Positions 56,413 through 64,000 of a stretch of DNA of 64,000 nucleotides are shown here, piece by piece (position 1 is the first letter of the stretch; each line of letters begins with the position of its first letter). The translations under genes and the position numbers were made by a program. Source of the stretch: Streptomyces sp. JB150 (lineage in GTDB: Bacteria; Actinomycetota; Actinomycetes; Streptomycetales; Streptomycetaceae); contig NZ_CP049780.1 of NCBI RefSeq assembly GCF_011193355.1, positions 5,662,445 to 5,726,444 on the forward strand, in the 5' to 3' direction. Under the pieces are notes generated by a model. That model made no database searches. It had not been told where the DNA came from and saw nothing but the letters and a program-made list of their open reading frames with translations.

Positions 56413-57113
56413 CGCTGCCTGGCTCCTTGCTGAAGCGTGGTGAACAGGATCTGACGCGGACCATTGTGGACCGCGGCACTGACAACGCGGAGCGGGACCC
56501 GGCGTCGGCCGTCCGGCCCTCCGCTGCGGGCAGGCTACGCCCGTCGGCCGCCCGGCCCCCCACTCCGCGGGAGGCCACGCCCGTCGGACCGGCCCCCGCT
56601 GGGCGCAGGTTACGCCCCGCGGCCCGGCCACCCGCTCCGGGGAGGCTACGCCCTCCGGTCCGTCCCTGCCGCGCGCAGGCCCGGGTCCTTCGTTCCGTCC
56701 CTCGCCGCGCGGCGGTTCAGGGCTCTCGGCCCGACCCTCACCGCGCGCAGGTCCAAGCCCCCCGGCTCGACCTTCACCGCACACAGGCCCAGGCTCTCGC
56801 TCCGGCCCTCGCCGCGCGGTAGACCCACCCCTGCGATCCGCCCGCTGCCGGGCGCGGGTCCCGCCCCTCGGTTCGGCCCGCCCTCGCCGAGCCCGAATCC
56901 CGCCCTCGGCCCGGCCCCGCCCGCCCTCGGCGCACGCCCTCAACGGCCCGGCCCCCGGCCCGCAGATCACGCCCTCTCCCCGGTTGACCGTTTCTCGCTC
57001 TCGGCGTACGGCGTCCGGGAACTTCGCGGACCGTCCGCGCGCTTGCATACAGTGGCAGGACCGGCACGAACAGAGCGGTCTCAGCCACCGCATCCGCGAT
57101 CGAAGGGACGTAC
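56413..57113. other. Intergenic region between divergent parC and the M16 operon
   Basis: 700 bases dominated by degenerate 36-bp repeats (listed separately). Open frames across it are low-complexity Arg/Pro/Ala products of the repeats, so I call no gene. The M16 promoter is expected in the AT-richer 57000-57060, where TTGCATACAGT is seen. Confidence 0.65.
56532..56891. repeat. About ten degenerate 36-bp tandem repeats
   Basis: Units begin near 56532, 56572, 56607, 56643, 56677, 56713, 56749, 56785, 56820 and 56856, with lengths of 34 to 40. Most start AGG and carry a CGGCCCG or GGTCCGTCCC middle and end GCGCGC or similar. The period is three-divisible in most units (36). Confidence 0.75.
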
Positions 57114-58508
57114 ATGCCCATGGGTCACACGGCCACAGCCGAGGCAGGCTCCGGCGGCCTGAAAGCGACCGAGCACCGCCTGGCCAACGGCCTGCGCGTG
57201 GTGCTCTCCGAGGATCACCTGACCCCGGTCGCGGCGGTGTGCCTCTGGTACGACGTCGGCTCCCGCCACGAAGTCAAGGGGCGTACCGGCCTGGCTCACC
57301 TTTTCGAGCACCTGATGTTCCAGGGCTCCGCCCAGGTGAAGGGCAACGGTCACTTCGAGCTGGTGCAGGGCGCCGGCGGCTCACTGAACGGCACCACCAG
57401 CTTCGAGCGCACCAACTACTTCGAGACCATGCCCGCCCACCAGCTGGAGCTCGCCCTCTGGCTGGAGGCCGACCGCATGGGCTCCCTGCTGGCCGCCCTG
57501 GACGAGGAGTCCATGGAGAACCAGCGGGACGTCGTCAAGAACGAGCGCCGCCAGCGCTACGACAACGTCCCCTACGGCACCGCCTTCGAGAAGCTGACCG
57601 CCCTGGCGTACCCGGAGGGCCACCCGTACCACCACACGCCGATCGGCTCGATGGCCGACCTGGACGCGGCGACCCTGGAGGACGCGCGGGAGTTCTTCCG
57701 CACCTACTACGCGCCCAACAACGCGGTCCTGTCGGTCGTCGGCGACATCGACCCCGAGCAGACCCTCGCCTGGATCGAGAAGTACTTCGGCTCCATCCCC
57801 TCCCACGACGGCAAGCCCGCCCCGCGTGACGGCACGCTGCCCGACATCATCGGCGAGCAGCTGCGCGAGGTCGTCGAGGAGGAGGTCCCCGCGCGCGCCC
57901 TGATGGCCGCCTACCGGCTCCCGCACGACGGCACGCGCGCGTGCGACGCGGCCGACCTGGCGCTGACCATCCTCGGCGGCGGCGAGTCCTCCCGCCTGTA
58001 CAACCGGCTGGTCCGCCGGGACCGTACGGCCGTCGCGGCCGGCTTCGGGCTGCTCCGGCTGGCCGGGGCGCCCTCCCTGGGCTGGCTGGACGTGAAGACC
58101 TCCGGCGACGTGGAGGTGCCGGTCATCGAGACCGCCATCGACGAGGAGCTCGCCCGGTTCGCCGAGGAGGGCCCCACCGCCGAGGAGATGGAGCGCGCCC
58201 AGGCCCAGTTGGAGCGCGAGTGGCTGGACCGGCTCGGCACGGTCGCCGGCCGCGCCGACGAACTGTGCCGGTACGCCGTGCTGTTCGGTGACCCGCAGCT
58301 CGCCCTCACCGCCGTGCAGCGGGTGCTGGAGGTGACGCCCGAGGAGGTCCAGGAGATCGCCAAGGCCCGCCTGCGGCCCGACAACCGCGCGGTGCTCGTC
58401 TACGAGCCGATCACCCCCGAGCAGCCCGAGGACGTCGAGGGCACCGAGGACCCGGAATCCGCGGCGACCGTGGAAGCCGCCGACGCCACCGAGGAGGCGG
58501 CCAAGTGA
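57114..58508 (+). CDS. M16 zinc metallopeptidase, catalytic subunit
   Basis: The 464-residue protein has the inverted zinc motif HLFEH (HxxEH) at about residue 62 and the downstream ligand Glu in [11 protein letters not shown] (about 142), so it is catalytically complete. The [17 protein letters not shown] block is typical of bacterial processing-peptidase-like M16B proteins. A helical C-terminal half with [11 protein letters not shown] closes the chamber. ATG has GAAGGGA upstream. The stop overlaps the start of a second M16 protein that lacks the zinc motif, an alpha/beta heterodimer arrangement. The last 30 residues are acidic and low-complexity. Confidence 0.92.
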   Translation: MPMGHTATAEAGSGGLKATEHRLANGLRVVLSEDHLTPVAAVCLWYDVGSRHEVKGRTGLAHLFEHLMFQGSAQVKGNGHFELVQGAGGSLNGTTSFERTNYFETMPAHQLELALWLEADRMGSLLAALDEESMENQRDVVKNERRQRYDNVPYGTAFEKLTALAYPEGHPYHHTPIGSMADLDAATLEDAREFFRTYYAPNNAVLSVVGDIDPEQTLAWIEKYFGSIPSHDGKPAPRDGTLPDIIGEQLREVVEEEVPARALMAAYRLPHDGTRACDAADLALTILGGGESSRLYNRLVRRDRTAVAAGFGLLRLAGAPSLGWLDVKTSGDVEVPVIETAIDEELARFAEEGPTAEEMERAQAQLEREWLDRLGTVAGRADELCRYAVLFGDPQLALTAVQRVLEVTPEEVQEIAKARLRPDNRAVLVYEPITPEQPEDVEGTEDPESAATVEAADATEEAAK

Positions 58509-59893
58509 CCGAGCTGACCACCATGGACTTCCACCCCCAGCCGCAGCCCGGCGAGGCCAGGCCGTGGGCGTTCCCGGCCCCCACGCGCGGGACCCTCGAC
58601 AACGGCCTGACGGTGCTGCGCTGCCACCGCCCCGGCCAGAAGGTCGTCGCCGTCGAGGTCCTCCTCGACGCCCCGCTGGACGCCGAGCCCGCCGGCCTGG
58701 ACGGCGTCGCCACGATCATGGCGCGCGCCTTCTCCGAGGGCACCGACAAGCACTCCGCCGAGGAGTTCGCCGCCGAGCTGGAGCGCTGCGGCGCCACCCT
58801 CGACGCGCACGCCGACCACCCGGGCGTGCGGCTCAGCCTGGAGGTCCCGGCCTCCCGCCTGGCCAAGGGCCTCGGCCTGCTCGCCGACGCGCTGCGGGCG
58901 CCCGCCTTCGCCGACAGCGAGGTCGAGCGGCTGGTGCGCAACCGCCTGGACGAGATCCCGCACGAGCTGGCCAACCCCTCCCGGCGGGCCGCCAAGGAGC
59001 TGTCCCGGCAGCTGTTCCCGGCGACCTCGCGCATGTCGCGCCCGCGCCAGGGCACCGAGGAAACGGTCGCGAAGATCGACTCGGCGGCCGTGCGCACCTT
59101 CTACGAGCGGCACGTCCGCCCGGCCACGGCCACCGCCGTGGTGGTCGGCGACCTCACCGGCATCGACCTGGACGACCTGCTCGGCGACACCCTCGGCTCC
59201 TGGACCGGCACGCCCGGCGAGCCCCGGCCGGTGCCGCCGGTGACCGCCGACGACACCGGGCGCGTGGTCATCGTCGACCGCCCCGGCGCCGTCCAGACGC
59301 AGCTGCTCATCGGCCGTATCGGCCCCGACCGGCACGACCGCGTGTGGCCCGCGCAGGTGCTCGGGACGTACTGCCTGGGCGGCACCCTCACCTCCCGCCT
59401 GGACCGCGTGCTGCGCGAGGAGAAGGGCTACACCTACGGCGTGCGGGCGTTCGGCCAGGTGCTGCGGTCCGCGCCGGACGGCACGGGCGCCTCGATGCTC
59501 GCCATCAGCGGCTCGGTGGACACCCCGAACACCGGTCCGGCCCTGAAGGACCTCTGGACGGTGCTGCGCACGCTCGCCGCGGAGGGCCTGACCGACGCCG
59601 AGCGGGACGTCGCCGTGCAGAACCTGGTCGGCGTGGCGCCGCTGAAGTACGAGACGGCGGCGGCCGTCGCGAGCACGCTGGCCGACCAGGTCGAGCAGCA
59701 CCTGCCCGACGACTACCAGGCGACGCTGTACCGGCAGCTGGCCGCGACCGGCACCGTCGAGGCCACCGCCGCGGTCGTCAACGCCTTCCCGGTGGACCGT
59801 CTGGTGACCGTCCTCGTCGGTGACGCGGCGCAGATCAAGGAGCCCGTGGAGGCCCTGGGCATCGGCGAAGTCACCGTCGTGACCGCCGAGTAG
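58505..59893 (+). CDS. M16-family protein without zinc motif (partner subunit)
   Basis: The 462-residue paralogue of the preceding gene keeps the M16 fold but has GLDGVATIMARAF where HxxEH should be, so it cannot bind catalytic zinc. The conserved Arg/Tyr motif REEKGYTYGVRAF (about 307) is intact; in heterodimeric M16 peptidases the partner supplies these residues for substrate binding. The GTG start overlaps the stop of the catalytic subunit by four bases, strongly suggesting stoichiometric coexpression. A hairpin terminator follows. Confidence 0.92.
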   Translation: MTELTTMDFHPQPQPGEARPWAFPAPTRGTLDNGLTVLRCHRPGQKVVAVEVLLDAPLDAEPAGLDGVATIMARAFSEGTDKHSAEEFAAELERCGATLDAHADHPGVRLSLEVPASRLAKGLGLLADALRAPAFADSEVERLVRNRLDEIPHELANPSRRAAKELSRQLFPATSRMSRPRQGTEETVAKIDSAAVRTFYERHVRPATATAVVVGDLTGIDLDDLLGDTLGSWTGTPGEPRPVPPVTADDTGRVVIVDRPGAVQTQLLIGRIGPDRHDRVWPAQVLGTYCLGGTLTSRLDRVLREEKGYTYGVRAFGQVLRSAPDGTGASMLAISGSVDTPNTGPALKDLWTVLRTLAAEGLTDAERDVAVQNLVGVAPLKYETAAAVASTLADQVEQHLPDDYQATLYRQLAATGTVEATAAVVNAFPVDRLVTVLVGDAAQIKEPVEALGIGEVTVVTAE

Positions 59894-59942
59894 ACGCCGC
59901 GGCGGCACACCCACGCCGAGCGCCGCGGCACATCCGCGCGGA

Positions 59943-59976
59943 GGGGCCCTGGTGACCGAAGCGTCACCGGGGCCCC
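59943..59976 (+). terminator. Terminator of the M16 operon
   Basis: GGGGCCCTGGTGAC pairs with GTCACCGGGGCCCC (one wobble pair) around a 6-base loop, followed by TT. Confidence 0.8.
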
Positions 59977-60045
59977 TTGATGTCCGAATTGGGGCGGAGG
60001 TTGCCTGTCTGGCCTGTGGGATGCGCTACAAAACACCGCATCGGT

Positions 60046-60075
60046 TTGGCCTTTGGAGGCCGGCCGTCTTAGCGT
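60046..60075 (+). promoter_or_regulatory. Probable promoter of the riboswitch-M23 transcript
   Basis: TTGGCC (60046-60051) and TAGCGT (60070-60075) are spaced by 18 bases, upstream of the riboswitch. Confidence 0.45.
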
Positions 60076-60124
60076 CGTCCGGGCTGTTCGTCAGGCAGTG
60101 CGCCGCACCCGCGGCACCGGACAG

Positions 60125-60274
60125 TCATCGCCGAGTCCCCGTACGGCGCGAGCCAGGGGAGCCGGGGACCCAACCACGCAGTCCCTGGGGTGAATCGGAC
60201 GCCCGCGCATCCGCGAGGGGGTCCGTAGGAGACCTTCCTGCTCCGAACCCGTCAGCTAACCCGGTAGGCGAGAG
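60125..60274 (+). ncRNA. ydaO-type c-di-AMP riboswitch
   Basis: The conserved blocks of the ydaO/yuaA class occur in order: GAGCCAGGGGAGCCGGGGACC, GGGGTGAATCGG, TAGGAGACCTTCCTGCTCCGAACCCGTCAGCTAACCCGGTAGGCG (quoted here only as separate segments: TAGGAGACC, CCGAACCCGTCAGCTAACC, GGTAGGCG). P1 is closed by TCGCC (60128-60132) and GGCGA (60267-60271). The start codon of the M23 gene is 26 bases downstream. In Streptomyces this class precedes cell-wall hydrolases; ligand binding generally lowers expression. Confidence 0.93.
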
Positions 60275-60297
60275 GGAAGGAAAGGACCAGCCACTAC

Positions 60298-61062
60298 ATG
60301 GCGTTCACGCGCGCCACCGGGAGGCATCGCCGTCCCGGCCGGATGCAGCGCTCCACCGCCCGCGCGGCGGGAGTCGCGGCGCTCACCACCACCGGCGTCT
60401 TCGGCACCCTGGCGAGCCCGGCGCTCGCCGCCGGGCCCGAGCCCGAGCAGACCGGCCTGCTGCCGGTCCTCACCATCGGCGACGAGGTCGCCGACCAGAT
60501 CGACGCCCAGGCCGCCGCGCAGCAGCAGGCCGCCGAGCGGGCCGCCGCCGAGCGCGCGGCCGAGGCCGCCGCGATCAAGCGCGCCGAGGAGGCCGCCCGC
60601 GAGGCCCGCGAGGAGAAGGAGCGCGCCGCCCGCGAGGCCGAGCGCAAGCGCCTGAACACCTTCGTGCCGCCGATCTCCGGCTCCTACGTCTCCACCGGCT
60701 ACCAGGCCGGCAGCTCCCTGTGGTCCTCCGGCAGCCACACCGGCGTCGACTTCCACGCCGCGACCGGCACCTCCGTCCACGCCGTCGGCGCCGGCACGGT
60801 CGTCGAGGCCGGCTGGGGCGGGGCGTACGGCAACCAGGTGGTCATCCGGATGCACGACGGCACGTACACCCAGTACGCGCACCTGTCCTCGATCGCCGTC
60901 TCCGCCGGCCAGACCGTCACCCCGGGCCAGCAGATCGGCCTGTCCGGCGCCACCGGCAACGTCACCGGCCCGCATCTGCACTTCGAGGCCCGTACGAGCC
61001 CGGAGTACGGCTCGGACATCGACCCGGTCGCGTACCTGCGCGCGCACGGCGTGAACATCTGA
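60298..61062 (+). CDS. Secreted M23 (LytM-type) peptidoglycan endopeptidase
   Basis: The 254-residue protein has a twin-basic n-region (HRRPGRMQR), a hydrophobic core and a signal peptidase site ending ALA-AG (about 44). A coiled coil rich in Ala/Glu/Arg follows (about 60-118). The M23 domain (about 130-250) has HTGVDF with the first His and Asp, and PHLHFE with HxH. All zinc ligands are present. It would cut peptidoglycan cross-bridges in the wall. The c-di-AMP riboswitch directly upstream suggests that high c-di-AMP lowers its expression. A terminator follows. Confidence 0.93.
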   Translation: MAFTRATGRHRRPGRMQRSTARAAGVAALTTTGVFGTLASPALAAGPEPEQTGLLPVLTIGDEVADQIDAQAAAQQQAAERAAAERAAEAAAIKRAEEAAREAREEKERAAREAERKRLNTFVPPISGSYVSTGYQAGSSLWSSGSHTGVDFHAATGTSVHAVGAGTVVEAGWGGAYGNQVVIRMHDGTYTQYAHLSSIAVSAGQTVTPGQQIGLSGATGNVTGPHLHFEARTSPEYGSDIDPVAYLRAHGVNI

Positions 61063-61080
61063 ACATCTGACCCAGCACCC

Positions 61081-61128
61081 CGAAACGCTCCGAGCCCCGG
61101 CCCGCCCGCCGGGGCTTTCGGTGTTTCG
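61081..61128 (+). terminator. M23 gene terminator
   Basis: AGCCCCGG pairs with CCGGGGCT around an 8-base loop; flanking CGAAAC and GTTTCG extend the stem. Confidence 0.8.
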
Positions 61129-61256
61129 GCCGCCCTCTTGTCCAAAAAATATCCATGGATTGCGGCCCGCCGTCGGAAATACCGCCCCATTGCCATAGAG
61201 TCGCTGAACACACGTCAATCGTCGACGTTTCACGGGGATTAAGGCGGAGGTCGGTC

Positions 61257-61952
61257 ATGCGTATTCCGGCGCACTCGGTGTGCACGGCGATCCGGGACGA
61301 CATCGTCGCGGGTGTCTACGAGCGCGGCAGCCGGCTCACCGAGGAACTGCTCGCCCGCCGCTACGGTGTCTCGCGCGTCCCCGTCCGGGAGGCGCTGCGC
61401 ACGCTGGAGGCCGAGGGCTTCGTCGTGACCCGGCGCCACGCGGGCGCGTGCGTCGCCGAACCGACCGAGCAGGAGGCGGCCGACCTGCTGGAGATGCGCC
61501 TGCTGCTGGAGCCGCTGGGCGCCTCCCGCGCGGCGCAGCGGCGCACCGAGGCCCACCTGAAGGTGCTGCGCGGCCTGGTCCGGCTGGGCCAGGAGCGGGC
61601 CCGCCGCGGCCACAGCGACGACCTGCGCTCCCTGGACGGCTGGTTCCACGAGACGCTGGCGCAGGCCTCCGGCAGCCCCGCGCTCACCTCGGCGCTGACC
61701 CAGCTGCGGCACAAGATCGCCTGGATGTACACGGTGGAGGCGCCGACCGGACCGGCGGAGGCGTGGGCGGAGCACGGGGCGATCGTCGACGCCGTCGCGC
61801 GCGGCGACAGCGAACGCGCGCGGGCGGTCACCGCGCTGCACACCGAGCGCGCGAGCGCCGCGCACCGGCTGCGCTTCGGCCCGGGCGGCGAACGCCCGGA
61901 GCGTGTGAGGAATTCGCAACATGCCGTAAACATGTCGGGCCTGCGGCATTAA
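61257..61952 (+). CDS. GntR-family regulator with FCD domain
   Basis: The 231-residue protein has the GntR winged helix at its start (IRDDIVAGVYERGSRLTEELLARRYGVSRVPVREALRTLEAEGFV, segments about 11-56) and a helical FCD effector domain with LEMRLLLEPLGASRAA, FHETLAQASG and EHGAIVDAVARGDSERAR. ATG with GGCGGAGG seven bases upstream. It stands alone; the target genes are unknown. A TAAATCGT-type promoter is not obvious; the AT-rich stretch at 61141-61160 is a candidate. Confidence 0.88.
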   Translation: MRIPAHSVCTAIRDDIVAGVYERGSRLTEELLARRYGVSRVPVREALRTLEAEGFVVTRRHAGACVAEPTEQEAADLLEMRLLLEPLGASRAAQRRTEAHLKVLRGLVRLGQERARRGHSDDLRSLDGWFHETLAQASGSPALTSALTQLRHKIAWMYTVEAPTGPAEAWAEHGAIVDAVARGDSERARAVTALHTERASAAHRLRFGPGGERPERVRNSQHAVNMSGLRH

Positions 61953-62222
61953 CACGAGCGCCGTATACAAAGAACGGATATCCGGCGGGCGGGGTATTTC
62001 CTCTGCCCTTTTCGCCGTGCCCGTAATCACCTCAAGCGCGCGGCTCATCGGCTTTGCGTATGCCAGTAGTCCGATGTCGGTGCACCGGGGATCTGTCGCG
62101 CGCCGCGGCGGTCCGTCCGTAATCGGAGGCGGCCCGTGAATCAGCCGGAGAAAAGCGAAACCGCGCCGCCCGGAACGGGCGACGCGGTGACGCGTTGCGA
62201 GTGACGGCCTGCCGCGCGGGCG
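61953..62222. other. Intergenic region between the convergent GntR and HPr genes
   Basis: About 270 bases with no gene that I can support. The segment 61950-62010 is relatively AT-rich. No strong hairpin was recognised. Confidence 0.55.
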
Positions 62223-62504
62223 TCAGACGGTCTCGGGGAGCTCCTCCAGGCCCTCGGCGACCAGCTTGGCCAGGCGGTCCAGGGCGGCGTCCGCGCCCTC
62301 GGCGTCGGAGGCGAGGACGATCTCCTCGCCGCCCTGGGCGCCCAGGCCGAGCACGGCCAGCATGGAGGCCGCGTTGACCGGGTTGCCGCCGGCCTTGGCG
62401 ATCGTGACCGGCACGCCTGCGGCCGTGGCGGCTCGGACGAAGATGGAGGCGGGGCGGGCGTGAAGGCCCTCGGCCCAGCCGACGTTGACGCGGCGCTCAG
62501 CCAT
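62223..62504 (-). CDS. ptsH: Phosphocarrier protein HPr
   Basis: HPr carries phosphate from enzyme I to the IIA domains of the sugar phosphotransferase system. The 93-residue protein has the active-site His in GLHARPAS (His16) and the serine site region NAASMLAVLGLGAQGG (about 44-60). Start ATG with an GAAGGGCAGC-type site. A 16-base DasR-type site lies 25 bases upstream, so the gene is likely controlled by DasR in response to N-acetylglucosamine metabolism. Enzyme I and crr genes are not in the window. Confidence 0.95.
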   Translation of the reverse strand: MAERRVNVGWAEGLHARPASIFVRAATAAGVPVTIAKAGGNPVNAASMLAVLGLGAQGGEEIVLASDAEGADAALDRLAKLVAEGLEELPETV

Positions 62505-62528
62505 GTGTTGCTGCCCTTCGGTGTTCAG

Positions 62529-62544
62529 GGTTGTCTAGACCAGT
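62529..62544. promoter_or_regulatory. DasR-type operator (dre) of ptsH
   Basis: GGTTGTCTAGACCAGT; the complement reads ACTGGTCTAGACAACC, close to the dre consensus ACTGGTCTAGACCACT. Its centre lies about 32 bases upstream of the ptsH start codon (minus strand). Confidence 0.88.
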
Positions 62545-62704
62545 TTTCCATATCGCGAAGCATGCTCCCGGAGCGGACGTGCCCCCGGTCCATCGGGGGA
62601 CGCCGCAATCCACCGGGTGGCGCCGGACCGCGGCCTCGGTCCGTGCTTCCGTCCTCACAGACTGCCCCGCGCCGTTGCCGGACGCGAGCCGTACTCTGGG
62701 GCCC

Positions 62705-64000
62705 ATGCAGACCTCGTCGGACCGGCACGAGTACCCCGCCCACTGGGAAGCCGACGTGGTGCTGCGCGACGGCGGCACCGCGCGCGTCCGCCCCATCACC
62801 GTCGACGACGCGGAGCGCCTGGTCAGCTTCTACGAGCAGGTCTCGGACGAGTCGAAGTACTACCGCTTCTTCGCGCCCTACCCGCGCCTGTCCGCGAAGG
62901 ACGTCCACCGCTTCACGCACCACGACTTCGTGGACCGGGTGGGACTCGCGGCCACGATCGGCGGCGAGTTCATCGCCACCGTACGCTACGACCGCATCGG
63001 GACGAACGGACTGCCCGCCTCCGCACCCGCCGACGAGGCCGAGGTCGCCTTCCTCGTGCAGGACGCCCACCAGGGCCGCGGCGTCGCCTCCGCCCTCCTG
63101 GAACACATCGCCGCCGTCGCCCGCGAGCGCGGCATCCGCCGCTTCGCCGCCGAGGTGCTGCCCGCCAACACCAAGATGATCAAGGTGTTCACGGACGCCG
63201 GGTACACCCAGAAGCGCAGCTTCGAGGACGGCGTCGTCCGCCTGGAACTGGACCTCGAACCCACCGACCGCTCCCTGGCCGTGCAGTACGCGCGCGAACA
63301 GCGCGCCGAGGCCCGGTCCGTGCAGCGGCTGCTCGCCCCCGGCTCGGTCGCCGTCGTCGGCGCGGGCCGCACCCCCGGCGGAGTGGGCCGCTCCGTGCTC
63401 GGCAACATCCGCGACGCCGGCTTCACCGGCCGCCTCCACGCGGTGAACCGCGCCCTGCCCGACGGGCTGAAGGAACTGGACGGCGTGCCGGCCTACCGCT
63501 CGGTGCGCGACATCGACGGCCCCGTCGACCTCGCGGTGATCGCCGTCCCCGCCGAGCAGGTCCCCGAGGTCGTCACCGAGTGCGGCGAGCACGGTGTCCA
63601 GGGGCTCGTCGTGATCTCCGCCGGATACGCCGAGAGCGGCCCCGACGGACGCGAACGCCAGCGCGCCCTCGTCCGCCACGCGCGCGCGTACGGGATGCGG
63701 ATCATCGGGCCCAACGCCTTCGGGATCATCAACAACTCCCCGGAGGTCCGGCTCAACGCCTCCCTCGCCCCCGAGCCGCCCCGCCCCGGCCGGATCGGCC
63801 TGTTCGCCCAGTCCGGCGCCATCGGCATCGCCCTGCTGTCCCGCCTCCACCGGCGCGGCGGCGGCGTCACCGGGGTTACCGGCGTGTCCACCTTCGTCTC
63901 GTCGGGCAACCGCGCGGACGTCTCCGGCAACGACGTCCTGCAGTACTGGTACGACGACCCGGACACCGACGTCGTCCTGATGTACCTGGAGTCGATCGGC
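62705..64000 (+). CDS. GNAT/acyl-CoA-synthetase fusion (Pat-type protein acetyltransferase), cut by window end
   Basis: The frame runs open from ATG 62705 to the window edge (432 residues seen). The first 190 residues form a GNAT domain: opening VRPITVDDAERLVSFYEQV, acetyl-CoA loop QDAHQGRGVASALLEH (about 120-135) and FTDAGYTQKRSFEDG. A CoA-binding domain of the NDP-forming acyl-CoA synthetase type begins near residue 213 (LAPGSVAVVGAGRTPGGVG). The GNAT-first order matches Streptomyces Pat (S. lividans PatA type), which acetylates acyl-CoA synthetases. TACTCT lies seven bases before the ATG and there is no ribosome site, so the message may be leaderless. The missing part is about 550 residues. 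Confidence 0.88.
   Translation, partial: MQTSSDRHEYPAHWEADVVLRDGGTARVRPITVDDAERLVSFYEQVSDESKYYRFFAPYPRLSAKDVHRFTHHDFVDRVGLAATIGGEFIATVRYDRIGTNGLPASAPADEAEVAFLVQDAHQGRGVASALLEHIAAVARERGIRRFAAEVLPANTKMIKVFTDAGYTQKRSFEDGVVRLELDLEPTDRSLAVQYAREQRAEARSVQRLLAPGSVAVVGAGRTPGGVGRSVLGNIRDAGFTGRLHAVNRALPDGLKELDGVPAYRSVRDIDGPVDLAVIAVPAEQVPEVVTECGEHGVQGLVVISAGYAESGPDGRERQRALVRHARAYGMRIIGPNAFGIINNSPEVRLNASLAPEPPRPGRIGLFAQSGAIGIALLSRLHRRGGGVTGVTGVSTFVSSGNRADVSGNDVLQYWYDDPDTDVVLMYLESIG

Noticed and set aside
56427..56822. 131-codon Arg/Pro/Ala frame upstream of parC
   Set aside because: It is only a reading of the 36-bp repeats, with no ribosome site or domain.

Overview
The window is very probably a chromosomal core segment of a Streptomyces species. 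The DNA is very GC-rich with strong third-position GC bias, GTG starts are frequent and many stop/start codons overlap. It carries the principal sigma factor HrdB with its Lys/Ala-rich N-terminus, the coenzyme-B12-dependent ribonucleotide reductase NrdJ behind NrdR, a DasR-type site before ptsH and a c-di-AMP riboswitch before an M23 peptidase. From memory, the gene order matches the S. coelicolor region from hflX to the Pat-type acetyltransferase; I could not run a comparison.

Layout. 1-4.0 kb: the end of hflX, then two tandem paralogous lipoprotein serine proteases. 4.2-8.4 kb: a tightly overlapped four-gene operon (XRE regulator, ImmA/IrrE metallopeptidase, MAB_1171c-like membrane protein, FAD oxidoreductase) with a TTA codon inside the metallopeptidase zinc motif. 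8.7-13.2 kb: an orphan siderophore-type cluster (class III aminotransferase homologue, IucA/IucC synthetase, GNAT acyltransferase) in which the aminotransferase appears to lack its PLP lysine. 13.4-20.6 kb: DNA repair and dNTP supply (dinG, lexA, nrdR, nrdJ) with an SOS box and paired NrdR boxes. 20.7-29.1 kb: a TerD protein, small enzymes, a TetR/MFS efflux pair with two palindromic operators, rnhB and two proteins of unknown function. 29.5-40.4 kb: a RecQ-phosphoribosyltransferase fusion, DUF4192, a debranching-enzyme-like protein, a Nudix/winged-helix regulator, an ATPase-permease fusion and a FadR-type regulator.

40.7-46.4 kb: hrdB, a secreted trypsin-like protease, DUF7455 and parE. 46.5-52.3 kb: DUF485 plus a sodium:solute symporter, facing a CitB/CitA-like two-component system, and an iron-box-controlled ferredoxin-like gene. 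52.6-64 kb: a CobW GTPase, parC, a paired M16 peptidase operon, the riboswitch-controlled M23 peptidase, a GntR regulator, HPr, and the start of a GNAT/acyl-CoA-synthetase fusion cut by the window edge.

Theme: most genes are housekeeping. The accessory interest lies in the XRE/ImmA operon, the orphan siderophore-type cluster, several unusual fusions, five tandem-repeat tracts, and several genes whose -10-like hexamer sits 5 to 9 bases before the start codon (possible leaderless mRNAs). I saw no rRNA or tRNA gene, insertion sequence, prophage or CRISPR array.
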